Shown here: piece by piece, positions 17,121 to 24,128 of the stretch
Position numbering within the stretch: position 1 is the first letter of the stretch
How the letters are laid out: each line of letters begins with the position of its first letter
Source: Arthrobacter sp. CDRTa11
GTDB taxonomy: Bacteria > Actinomycetota > Actinomycetes > Actinomycetales > Micrococcaceae
Assembly: GCF_026427775.1 (NCBI RefSeq)
Contig: NZ_CP044532.1
Location: forward strand, 4,092,001-4,156,000
Length of the DNA stretch: 64,000 nt
Direction of reading: 5' to 3'
Position numbers and translations under genes: made by a program
Notes under the pieces: model-generated
The model's input: only the letters and a program-made list of their open reading frames with translations
Databases searched by the model: none
Told to the model about the DNA's origin: nothing

Positions 17121-17153
17121 TCAGGTACTCCCTGCTGAAAATCAGGTACTCCC
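17121..17153. promoter_or_regulatory. Direct repeats TCAGGTACTCCC, 21-bp period
   Basis: Identical 12-mers at 17121-17132 and 17142-17153, two helical turns apart, in the divergent promoter region of the phosphatase (minus) and the SGNH hydrolase (plus). The spacing suggests binding of a regulator dimer or activator. Confidence 0.5.
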
Positions 17154-17231
17154 AGCCGGTGACCTGCGCCTTCGCGAGGCGTACGGTGGCACTTATCCTG
17201 ACCCGCACTCTGATCAACTTTAGGGGACACA

Positions 17232-18134
17232 ATGACAAACCGAACAGGACGACGCCGGCTCCCGGCTTTTGCAGCCGGCCTCGCCACCGCGGCCATGGCA
17301 CTTGGCTTCACGGCCCTTCCGGCGGGCGCAGCGCCCCCGGTTCCGGATGTCGACCTCGTGGCGGTTGGCGACTCTTACACGGCCGGGGTGGGGGCAGGGT
17401 CTTTCATAGCGCCTTTCCCGTGCCTGCAGACAAACGGAGGTTATGTAGATGTGCTGAAGGCACTGCCCATTGTTGACGACGTGGTTAGCAATGAAGCATG
17501 CGCTGGAGCGCTCCTGGTAGACGGGCCATCTGACGTCATACCCAGCGTCATGGAGCAGATCGCGGCCCTCTCCGCCTCCGAAGGACTCTCCGGCCGGACC
17601 GAACTGGTCACCATAACGGCAGGGGCGAATGACCTTGACTTCACCACACCCTTGGCTATCTGCGCAACGTCCACGCTCTTTGACTGCGCCCAGGCTGTAC
17701 AAGCAGCACAGACGCAATTTCCTGTCATTCAAGCCAACCTTGTGGATGCGCTGACCGCAATCCATAAGGCCGCCCCGCGCGCCACGATTGTGGTGTTTGG
17801 TTACCCGCTCCTTTTTAATCCCGAAGGCGGGCCGGCGCTGCTGACCCCAGAGGCACAAATGCTGGTCAACACAGGCACGGCAGCCCTCAACGAGGTGATC
17901 TCTGACGCTGTGGATATCGCCAACGCTGAAGCAAAAGCTAACGCTGTATACGTCGACGTCACGGATGAGTTCGCCGATCACGCCATAAACTCCCTCACCG
18001 GAGCATCGTGGATCAACTTCAATCCCCAGGTCCCCTTTGCCCCGGAGAATTTCCACCCCAACGCGGCCGGACATAACGCTTACGCCGACGCCCTTGTCGA
18101 TGAAGTAAACCTCCAGGCGATCGCCCGGCGCTAA
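17232..18134 (+). CDS. Secreted SGNH/GDSL hydrolase (esterase or lipase)
   Basis: 300 residues. A Sec signal peptide (RRRLPAFAAGLATAAMALGFTALPAGA) ends near residue 34. Block I GDSYTAG has the nucleophile Ser48. GAND (Asn133) is block III and FHPNAAGH supplies the catalytic His275, which together fit the Streptomyces SGNH lipase/esterase group. Cysteine pairs (64/90, 144/152) suggest disulfides outside the cell. AGGGGAC precedes the ATG. The gene converges with the acetyltransferase gene across a shared terminator at 18153-18184. The substrate (short acyl esters or lipids) is not determined by sequence. Confidence 0.9.
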   Translation: MTNRTGRRRLPAFAAGLATAAMALGFTALPAGAAPPVPDVDLVAVGDSYTAGVGAGSFIAPFPCLQTNGGYVDVLKALPIVDDVVSNEACAGALLVDGPSDVIPSVMEQIAALSASEGLSGRTELVTITAGANDLDFTTPLAICATSTLFDCAQAVQAAQTQFPVIQANLVDALTAIHKAAPRATIVVFGYPLLFNPEGGPALLTPEAQMLVNTGTAALNEVISDAVDIANAEAKANAVYVDVTDEFADHAINSLTGASWINFNPQVPFAPENFHPNAAGHNAYADALVDEVNLQAIARR

Positions 18135-18152
18135 ACCGCTATTTGACGCAGT

Positions 18153-18184
18153 CTCGCCAGGCAGCCCTACCGCTGCCTGGCGAG
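18153..18184. terminator. Bidirectional terminator hairpin
   Basis: CTCGCCAGGCAG (18153-18164) and its perfect complement (18173-18184), loop 8 nt, between convergent genes. The stop codon of the reverse-strand acetyltransferase lies in the loop. Confidence 0.8.
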
Positions 18185-18775
18185 CCTGTGCTCCAGCCCG
18201 TTCCGGACCATGGGCCACTCGTGCTCCAGGATGGAAAAAACCACAGTGTCCCGGAGCACGCCGTCCTTGGTCCGCGAATGGTTGCGCAGCACGCCGTCCT
18301 GCTTTGCGCCCAGCCGGGCGATGGCGTCGCGGGACTGGTGGTTGAGCCAATGCGTGCGGAACTCAACCGCCGGGCAGCCCAGCACCTCGAAGGCGTGGCG
18401 CAGCAGCAGCAGCTTGGAGTCCGGGTTGGTTCCGGTGCCCTGGACCGACGCCGCGTTCCAGGTGGAGCCGATCTCCACGCGGGGCGTATCGGCGTCGATG
18501 TTCATGTAGGTGGTCATGCCGATGATCCTGCCGGGGCCGCCCGTGGCAGGATCGATCAGCCGCGTGGTGAACGGCAGCATGGATCCCTGATCCTGAAGCC
18601 TGAGCCGCCGGCTGATCTCCGCCGCCATAGCGTCGAGCGTGGGGACGGAGGTGTACCAGAGCTTCCAGAGCTCGCCGTCCTGCGCTGCCGCCTCGAGGCC
18701 GTCGTGCTGCGAGTGATTGAGGGGTTCCAGGATGACATGCTGGCCGGTCAGGGTGATGGGTTCTATGGAGGTCAC
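18167..18775 (-). CDS. GNAT-family N-acetyltransferase (RimJ/RimL-like)
   Basis: 202 residues from a GTG at 18775: VTSIEPITLTGQHVILEPLNHSQHDGL is the usual opening of RimJ/RimL-type acetyltransferases. VEIGSTW followed by GTGTNPDSKLLLLRHAFEVLGCPAVEFRTHWLNHQSRDAI is the acetyl-CoA binding region, and GVLRNHSRTKDGVLRDTVVFSILEHEW is the standard C-terminus. TAAACT seven bases before the GTG points to a leaderless promoter, although the dehydrogenase gene of the thiolase operon ends only 10 bp upstream and read-through is likely. The acyl acceptor is unknown. Confidence 0.85.
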   Translation of the reverse strand: MTSIEPITLTGQHVILEPLNHSQHDGLEAAAQDGELWKLWYTSVPTLDAMAAEISRRLRLQDQGSMLPFTTRLIDPATGGPGRIIGMTTYMNIDADTPRVEIGSTWNAASVQGTGTNPDSKLLLLRHAFEVLGCPAVEFRTHWLNHQSRDAIARLGAKQDGVLRNHSRTKDGVLRDTVVFSILEHEWPMVRNGLEHRLARQR

Positions 18776-18782
18776 CCGGCAC

Positions 18783-18788
18783 AGTTTA
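18783..18788 (-). promoter_or_regulatory. -10 box (TAAACT) of the acetyltransferase gene
   Basis: TAAACT on the minus strand, 7 nt before the GTG start, with no Shine-Dalgarno sequence between: leaderless arrangement. Confidence 0.45.
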
Positions 18789-19658
18789 CTCAGGCCAGTC
18801 GAAGAAACCCTTGCCTGTCTTGCGCCCCAGTTCGCCCCGAGCCACCTTGTCCCGGAGAATCTGCGGCGGGGCAAACCGTTCACCGAGGGTGGAGTGCAGG
18901 TACTCGGCGATGCCCAGCCGCACGTCCAGGCCCACAATGTCCGTGGTCCTCAGCGGGCCGGTGGGGTGCTTGTAGCCCAGGACCATGGCGGCGTCGATGT
19001 CCTCAGCGGATGCAACCCCCTCCTCCACCATGCGCATGGCCTCCAGCGCGATGGCCACACCCAGACGGGAGGACGCGAACCCCGGGGCGTCATTGACGAC
19101 GACGGCGGTCTTGCCGAGCGCCTCAACCCACTTTTTCGCCGCAGCCGCTAAGTCCGGGGACGTCTGCTCGCCCAGCACCACCTCAATCAGGGTGGACGCG
19201 GGCACCGGGTTGAAGAAGTGCAGGCCCAGGAAATTCTGCGGCCGCTTCAGTTCGCGGGCCAGACCGTTGACGGACAGCGAGGATGTGTTGGAAGCGAGGT
19301 AGGCATCTTCGGCTAGCCGCTCCTCGATCCCGCGCAGCGAGGTGACCTTCAGCTCCCAGTCCTCAGGGACGGCCTCCACCACCAGCTGGCGGTCGGCGAA
19401 GTCGTCGTAGTCCACGGTGACTGCCAGCCGCGAAGCCATCTCATCCAGGTTGCCGTCGGTGGCTCCGCGTTCGATGCTTTTGGCAGCCGCGGCTTCCACC
19501 CTTTCGCGGGCGGCCTGGGCGGACTCGTCGTCGCGCTCCACCACCACCACGTTGACGCCCTTGATCAGGAAGGCGTGCGCAATGCCTGCGCCCATGCGGC
19601 CGCCACCGAGTACTCCGACGGATGAGGGTAAGCCTGGGGCAAGTTCAGAGTTGGCCAT
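18786..19658 (-). CDS. paaH: 3-Hydroxyacyl-CoA dehydrogenase (PaaH-like)
   Basis: 290 residues. The Rossmann motif VGVLGGGRMGAGIAHAF near residue 14 binds NAD. EAVPEDWELK, NTSSLSV and the catalytic-His segment LGLHFFNPVP mark the 3-hydroxyacyl-CoA dehydrogenase family, and GYKHPTGPL with GRKTGKGFFDW close the C-terminal domain. In phenylacetate degradation it would oxidise 3-hydroxyadipyl-CoA to 3-oxoadipyl-CoA; 3-hydroxybutyryl-CoA is an alternative substrate. Its ATG overlaps the hydratase stop by one base (TGATG), so the three genes are translationally coupled under the operator at 21774. Confidence 0.9.
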   Translation of the reverse strand: MANSELAPGLPSSVGVLGGGRMGAGIAHAFLIKGVNVVVVERDDESAQAARERVEAAAAKSIERGATDGNLDEMASRLAVTVDYDDFADRQLVVEAVPEDWELKVTSLRGIEERLAEDAYLASNTSSLSVNGLARELKRPQNFLGLHFFNPVPASTLIEVVLGEQTSPDLAAAAKKWVEALGKTAVVVNDAPGFASSRLGVAIALEAMRMVEEGVASAEDIDAAMVLGYKHPTGPLRTTDIVGLDVRLGIAEYLHSTLGERFAPPQILRDKVARGELGRKTGKGFFDWPE

Positions 19659-20470
19659 CAGTTCTTCTTTCCGTCAGCCTGGTTGGCGGCTTCCTGGGCT
19701 TTCTTGTCAGCCTTCCGGTCAAGGAAAGCCTGCATCCGGTCAAACTTGGCCGGGGATTCAAACAGAATTCCCTGCGCCAGCTGGTCCACCAGCGGGTGCG
19801 CCTCCGCCGGTGCATGGAACACGGATTTAGTGATGCGCACCGCCAGCGGATCCTGGCGGCCAATCCTGTCCGCAAGGTTGTGCGCAGCCTCCATCAGGAG
19901 GGGCGCCTCGTGGATCTCCGTGATCAGGTGAAGCGCCAGCGCCTCCTCGGCACGGAGCACCAGCCCGGCCAGCAGGATCTGCTTCGCTACCGGCTCCCCC
20001 ACCAGCTCCTTAAGACGCCAGCTTGCACCGGCGGCGGCCAGGATCCCCAGTCCCGTTTCCGGGTTCCCGATCCGGACGCTGGGGGTGCCGATCCGGAAAT
20101 CGGCAGCGTAGGCGAGCTCGGCGCCGCCACCCAGGCAATAGCCGTCGAGGGCGGCGATGACAGGCATGGGAAGCTTGGCGATCCGCACAAAAAGCGTGGA
20201 GTTAATTCCCTGGAGGGCATCGTCCCGGCGCCGTTCGCGCAGCTGGGAGATGTCCGCACCGGAGGCAAAAACGCCGTCCACGCCGGCGATGATTAGGACC
20301 CGGGGGTTCTGCTCCAGCGCCGCACAGACCACGTGCAGCTCATCCACCATCTGCTGGTCAATGGCATTCCTGACGTCCGGGCGGTTGAGCAGCACCACCA
20401 TACGGTCGCCCCGCTCCTCGACCAGCAGGGTGCTGAAGTGTTCGTTCGCGAGATCCTGTGCATCCGCCAT
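19658..20470 (-). CDS. paaF: Enoyl-CoA hydratase/isomerase (PaaF-like)
   Basis: 270 residues of the crotonase fold from ATG 20470, whose A is the last base of the thiolase stop (TGATG). The oxyanion-hole segments are GVFASGADISQL and AALDGYCLGGGAELAYAADFRIG. NPETGLGILAAAGASWRLKELVG carries the usual catalytic-region Glu. It should hydrate 2,3-dehydroadipyl-CoA in the lower phenylacetate pathway. The C-terminus ends in a charged tail (DRKADKKAQEAANQADGKKN). Crotonase functions are hard to tell apart by eye, so PaaF versus PaaG rests mainly on operon context. Confidence 0.85.
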   Translation of the reverse strand: MADAQDLANEHFSTLLVEERGDRMVVLLNRPDVRNAIDQQMVDELHVVCAALEQNPRVLIIAGVDGVFASGADISQLRERRRDDALQGINSTLFVRIAKLPMPVIAALDGYCLGGGAELAYAADFRIGTPSVRIGNPETGLGILAAAGASWRLKELVGEPVAKQILLAGLVLRAEEALALHLITEIHEAPLLMEAAHNLADRIGRQDPLAVRITKSVFHAPAEAHPLVDQLAQGILFESPAKFDRMQAFLDRKADKKAQEAANQADGKKN

Positions 20471-21699
20471 CAGACTCGCTCCAGCAGCATCGCGGTGCCC
20501 TGCCCCACGCCGATGCACATGGTGGCCAGTCCGATCCCGGCATCCTCGCGTTCCATTCTGCCCAGCAGGGTAATGGCAATCCTGGATCCGCTGGAACCCA
20601 GCGGATGGCCCAAAGCGATGGCCCCGCCGTCGCTGTTCACCATGTCCGGGTCCAGGCCCAGCCGGCGGATGCAGGCCAGTGACTGGGTGGCAAAGGCTTC
20701 ATTAAGCTCGACGGCGCCGAGGTCACCAACGCTGATGCCGGTCCGCTTGAGCACCTTCTGGGTTGCCGGGACCGGGCCGATGCCCATGATTTCCGGCTCG
20801 CAGCCCGCGGAGGCGCCGTCGATGATGCGGGCCCTGGCCGTCAGCCCCAGCCGTTCAATGGCGGACTCGGACGCGACGATGATGGCGGAGGCGCCGTCGT
20901 TGAGGCTCGAGGAGTTGCCTGCCGTCACCACAGAGCCGCCCGAGACCACCGGTTTCAGGTTGGCGAGGACGTCCAGGCTGGTGTCGGCACGGGGGCCTTC
21001 GTCGGTGTCCACCACGTGTTCGGACTTGCGGCTCTTGACCGTAACCGGGACGATTTCATCCTTAAACCGGCCGGCCTGGATGGCGGCGAGGGAACGTTCG
21101 TGGGAGCGGACGGCGAAGGCGTCTGCGTCGTCGCGGGAGATGCCGTCCACGCGGGCCACTTCCTCGGCGGTTTCGGGCATGGAGTAGGTCATTTTTCCGT
21201 CCCGGGACAGCTCACCCTTCTGGAACTGCGGGTTGGCGAAGCGCCAGCCAATGGAAGTATCGAAGATCTGGCCGGGCTTGGCGAAGGCGGTGGCAGGTTT
21301 CTCCTGGACCCAGGGCGCACGGCTCATGGACTCCACACCACCGGCGATGACAACGTCCGCGGCGCCGGCTTTGATCATCTGGCTGGCCTGGATGATGGCG
21401 CTGAGGCCGGAGGCACACAGCCTGTTCACCGTGATGCCTGGGATGTGGACGGGCAACCCTGCCAGGAGGGTGGCCATGCGGGCCACGTTGCGGTTTTCTT
21501 CCCCTGCGCCGTTGGCGTTGCCGAGGATAACTTCGTCGATGCTGTCCGGATCGAGTCCGGCACGCGCGACTGCCTCCCGGATCACCAGGGCGGCGAGGTC
21601 ATCGGGGCGGATGGACGAGAGGGCGCCGCCGTAACGGCCCACCGGTGTCCGGACACCGCCAACAAGAAAAGCCTGTGGTCCTGCGGTACCTGCAGCCAT
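20470..21699 (-). CDS. paaJ: Thiolase, 3-oxoadipyl-CoA type (PaaJ/PcaF-like)
   Basis: 409 residues from ATG 21699 (GAAGGG upstream). NRLCASGLSAIIQAS carries the acyl-accepting Cys. GGVESMSRAPWV, NEAFATQSLACIRRLG, GGAIALGHPLGSSGSR (active-site His) and MCIGVGQGTAML (second Cys) cover all thiolase active-site blocks. With the hydratase and dehydrogenase downstream it would cleave 3-oxoadipyl-CoA to acetyl-CoA and succinyl-CoA. It is the first gene of the operon, 75 bp from the PaaR-like operator. A general acetyl-CoA acetyltransferase role cannot be excluded. Confidence 0.9.
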   Translation of the reverse strand: MAAGTAGPQAFLVGGVRTPVGRYGGALSSIRPDDLAALVIREAVARAGLDPDSIDEVILGNANGAGEENRNVARMATLLAGLPVHIPGITVNRLCASGLSAIIQASQMIKAGAADVVIAGGVESMSRAPWVQEKPATAFAKPGQIFDTSIGWRFANPQFQKGELSRDGKMTYSMPETAEEVARVDGISRDDADAFAVRSHERSLAAIQAGRFKDEIVPVTVKSRKSEHVVDTDEGPRADTSLDVLANLKPVVSGGSVVTAGNSSSLNDGASAIIVASESAIERLGLTARARIIDGASAGCEPEIMGIGPVPATQKVLKRTGISVGDLGAVELNEAFATQSLACIRRLGLDPDMVNSDGGAIALGHPLGSSGSRIAITLLGRMEREDAGIGLATMCIGVGQGTAMLLERV

Positions 21700-21773
21700 G
21701 GAAACACCCTTCACACGATAAACGGCTCTGTCATCATCTGCTTGCAAACGGACAGGCAGCAGGATTCTGCCAC

Positions 21774-21795
21774 TTACCGACCGTTCGTTCTGTAA
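21774..21795. promoter_or_regulatory. PaaR-like operator of the thiolase operon
   Basis: TTACCGACCGTTCGTTC followed by TGTAA. It matches the sites at 13580 and 5484 at both ends and lies 75 bp before the thiolase start codon. Confidence 0.65.
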
Positions 21796-21826
21796 AGACT
21801 ACACTGTGGCCGCAAGGGCAACCAAG

Positions 21827-21921
21827 AGCCTTCCCCCTCCCCCGAGTTTTTGTCCATTTGTGGCGGGCAAAAGTGCGTTTTGCCCGCCACAAATGGACAA
21901 AAATTCTGAAGGGGGAAGGCT
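21827..21921. repeat. Two-tier long inverted repeat (IR-B)
   Basis: The inner arms are perfect over 26 bp (21847-21872 and 21878-21903; left arm begins TTTTTGTCCATTTG, loop GTGCG). Outside them AGCCTTCCCCCT (21827-21838) pairs perfectly with 21910-21921. The element ends one base before the stop codon of the pentapeptide gene and precedes the thiolase promoter. It is T-rich at the inner-arm edge, so it may also terminate transcription. Confidence 0.9.
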
Positions 21922-21922
21922 G

Positions 21923-22585
21923 TTAGAGGACTACAACGCCCAGGTGGCCGGCCAGAAGTGGGGCGAGAAGGCTGAGCTGGTAGTCGTCAATCACCATGCC
22001 TGCCATGCTTCCCAAGCCGTTGACGCTGCGGAAATCCGTGCCGCGGAGATCCACGTCCTTGAGCTTGGCCCCGCCGATATCCAGTGTGCCGATGGTGCAG
22101 TCCTTGAGGACCACCCTGGTGGCGGAGGCTGAGCCAAGATCAAGCTCATTGATGATGCAGCCCGTAATCAGGACATCCATCAATTTGGAGCCCCGCAGGT
22201 TCAGGAAGTCCAGCTTGCCGCCGTCGATCCGGACGGATTGCCAGCCGCTCTCATACATCTCGGCGGAACCCAGGCGGGGGTTGGTGATCTGCACGTCCCG
22301 CCAGGTGGAGCGGGCCGCCTTGAACACCGGCGCGTAGAGCTCAGCCAGGAGGCAGTCCTTGAAGGTGGCGCCGCGGAGCTGCGCGTCATTGAAGGAGACG
22401 CCCTGGAACTCACATTCGGCGAAGTCCGTGCCGCTCAGTTCCAAACCGTCGGCTACAGCGCGGCTGTACCGGACGCCGTCGTACCTCTCGCCCCGCTGGA
22501 AGTCCGGCGCGGGATCATCTGCCAGTCCTTCGAGGCGGATTTCCGAAAGCCGGGGTGGGGTTACTTTGGGCGCTTTAGCCGCCAC
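21923..22585 (-). CDS. Pentapeptide-repeat protein
   Basis: 220 residues. From about residue 40 to 190 the protein shows imperfect A(D/N)LxX-type repeats (LSGTDFAECEFQGVSFNDAQ, LRGATFKDCLLAE, LKDVDLRGTDFRSVNG), which predict a right-handed quadrilateral beta-helix. Some relatives mimic DNA and protect gyrase; most have no known role. The GTG start shares its first base with the TAG stop of the upstream SRPBCC gene, so the two are translationally coupled. The long hairpin IR-B begins right after its stop codon. Confidence 0.88.
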   Translation of the reverse strand: MAAKAPKVTPPRLSEIRLEGLADDPAPDFQRGERYDGVRYSRAVADGLELSGTDFAECEFQGVSFNDAQLRGATFKDCLLAELYAPVFKAARSTWRDVQITNPRLGSAEMYESGWQSVRIDGGKLDFLNLRGSKLMDVLITGCIINELDLGSASATRVVLKDCTIGTLDIGGAKLKDVDLRGTDFRSVNGLGSMAGMVIDDYQLSLLAPLLAGHLGVVVL

Positions 22586-23043
22586 TACAGGGATTCCGCT
22601 TTGGCAGCGATTTCCGCCAGGTCCTTGGCCAGCGCCTTCCGGGTCATCTGCATGCCGAGCTTTCCGAACAGGGCCATGGCGATCCGGCTCAGCAGGCCGG
22701 GATTGCCCACCTCCGCGCCGAACGTCAGAGTGAGATCGGTTCCGTCGCCGCGTTCTGCCAGATTGAACCGGGTAGTGTAATCGGCGCCGTTCTGCAGGGC
22801 TTTGACAGTGGTGCTCCGTGGCGGATCAGCCTGCGCCACCCACATCTCCACCGTTTCCGACTTGCCCATCATGGTGCGGGTTTCCTTCCAGCGGGTCCCT
22901 TCGCCGTAGGGTCCGTCGCTGAGCATCTGCACCGACTGGACGCCGGACAGGGTTCCCGCAGAGCCGGGAATGTCCGAAATGACGGACCAGACCTTTTCCG
23001 GCGACGCGTGGATGTGCTGGGTGAGGCTGGTGCTGTGATCCAT
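22585..23043 (-). CDS. SRPBCC-family (START-like) protein
   Basis: 152 residues starting MDHSTSLTQHIHASPEKVWSVISDIPGSAGTLSGVQSV, the typical first strand and helix of the polyketide cyclase/dehydrase-like SRPBCC fold. LTLTFGAEVGNPGLLSRIAMALFGKLG is the C-terminal helix region. These proteins bind hydrophobic ligands; the ligand here is unknown. The ATG follows TAGGCT by 6 nt with no Shine-Dalgarno sequence, a leaderless arrangement. The divergent neighbour is the CsbD gene. It heads a two-gene unit with the pentapeptide protein. Confidence 0.88.
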   Translation of the reverse strand: MDHSTSLTQHIHASPEKVWSVISDIPGSAGTLSGVQSVQMLSDGPYGEGTRWKETRTMMGKSETVEMWVAQADPPRSTTVKALQNGADYTTRFNLAERGDGTDLTLTFGAEVGNPGLLSRIAMALFGKLGMQMTRKALAKDLAEIAAKAESL

Positions 23044-23049
23044 GCTTCG

Positions 23050-23055
23050 AGCCTA
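23050..23055 (-). promoter_or_regulatory. -10 box (TAGGCT) of the SRPBCC gene
   Basis: TAGGCT on the minus strand ends 6 nt before the ATG at 23043; leaderless arrangement. Confidence 0.55.
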
Positions 23056-23126
23056 GCCCCAGCCCCGGACATTCAACAGACGTTCTATACCCGGTCCACC
23101 GGGGACCCTCAGGTGGGGCTTGAAAT

Positions 23127-23139
23127 AGTAAGCATGCTT
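23127..23139. promoter_or_regulatory. TAAG-N4-CTT element upstream of the CsbD gene
   Basis: AGTAAGCATGCTT, identical over 13 bases to the site upstream of the manganese catalase gene (11268-11280). It ends 57 bp before the CsbD start codon. Confidence 0.5.
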
Positions 23140-23196
23140 CGTGTTATGGTGAAAAGGCATTGTTTGATCAATCGGAAACGAAAGGTGGCCGACACC

Positions 23197-23373
23197 ATGG
23201 GCCTCGGAGACAAGATCAGTAACGCAGCAGAAGACATGGGCGGCAAGGCCAAGGAAGCGGCCGGCAAAGCCACCGACAACGATCGCCTCAAGGCAGAAGG
23301 CCAGGCCGACCAGGTCAAGGCCGACGCGAAGAAGGTCGGCGAGGACGTCAAAGACGAATTCAAGAGGGACTAG
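23197..23373 (+). CDS. CsbD-family stress protein
   Basis: 58 residues: MGLGDKISNAAEDMGGKAKE continuing with repeated KA-type heptads (AAGKATDNDRLKAEGQADQV). This is the short, charged, amphipathic form of CsbD, a general-stress family of unknown biochemical function. AAAGGTGG precedes ATG 23197; a longer in-frame extension starting at 23008 would overlap the divergent gene and is not supported. A shared palindrome upstream (23127) suggests co-regulation with manganese catalase. A strong terminator follows at 23433. Confidence 0.88.
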   Translation: MGLGDKISNAAEDMGGKAKEAAGKATDNDRLKAEGQADQVKADAKKVGEDVKDEFKRD

Positions 23374-23432
23374 TCCCCACCGCCGCTCCCGCGGCGCCAC
23401 ACCATCTGGCAACGGGGCAGTGGCCCACAGAC

Positions 23433-23476
23433 GAACGACGGCGGAATCCCATGGGGGATCCGCCGCCGTTCTTTTT
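23433..23476. terminator. Rho-independent terminator (bidirectional)
   Basis: GAACGACGGCGGA (23433-23445) pairs with 23459-23471 with one mismatch and is followed by TTTTT. It lies between the convergent CsbD and SnoaL-like genes. Confidence 0.85.
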
Positions 23477-23561
23477 GTGCCCGTTCCTTCTGTGAATCGC
23501 AGCGGCTCGGTGGCCGGCCCCGCTGGGCAGCAGGCGTTTTGGACCCGCCGAAACAGGACAT

Positions 23562-23993
23562 TCAGGTTCCGGGTAAATGTATGACTCCAAGTTGCTGCAT
23601 TAGTCCGAGGTCGTCGCGGTCTGACCAGTGCTCCGCGATCTTTCCCGCCTCTATCCTGTGGATGGCAACGGCAGTTTCCCGCAGTTCAGCACCGGTGGCT
23701 GGCAGCGGGCCGGGCAGCTCGCCTTCGTGTCGACCATGCGCCGTCAACCTGGTCACTACCTTGTCGCCTTCGCAGATCTGATCCTCGATTGCGTGCTTCC
23801 CCGGGGTTGCCTGGAGGAAGATGAGGAAGGCCTGTTTCAGGCCTTCCCTTCCAGCCGGAAGTCCGGGGAATGGCGGGTGGTGGTCCAAGTAATCTTCCGC
23901 GACCAGTTCGTCCATCGCGTCGATGTTGCCAGCATCGATCGCTGCATAGAAGCGCCTTACGAGCGCCTTGTTGTCCTCAGGCTCCACGGTCAT
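23562..23993 (-). CDS. SnoaL-like NTF2-fold protein
   Basis: 143 residues from ATG 23993: EDNKALVRRFYAAIDAGNIDAMDELVAEDYLDHHPPFPGLPAGREGLKQAF is the standard opening of SnoaL-like polyketide-cyclase proteins. The family pattern of His/Asp near LDHHPP and WSDRDDLGLMQQLGVI is present. The substrate is unknown; such proteins range from cyclases to stress proteins without known ligands. It converges with csbD and follows dinB on the same strand with a 135-bp gap. Confidence 0.85.
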   Translation of the reverse strand: MTVEPEDNKALVRRFYAAIDAGNIDAMDELVAEDYLDHHPPFPGLPAGREGLKQAFLIFLQATPGKHAIEDQICEGDKVVTRLTAHGRHEGELPGPLPATGAELRETAVAIHRIEAGKIAEHWSDRDDLGLMQQLGVIHLPGT

Positions 23994-24128
23994 CCCTTTC
24001 TTGAATGCACGGGCCGCCTCGTGGCGAACCGGCCAAGGCAACGCAAACAGTCCTCGCATCGCACGTGGGAGGCCCAGTCTAGGCCGGGCGGTTCAGTGAT
24101 GACAGATGTCCCGTCGCTCCTGTCCCCC

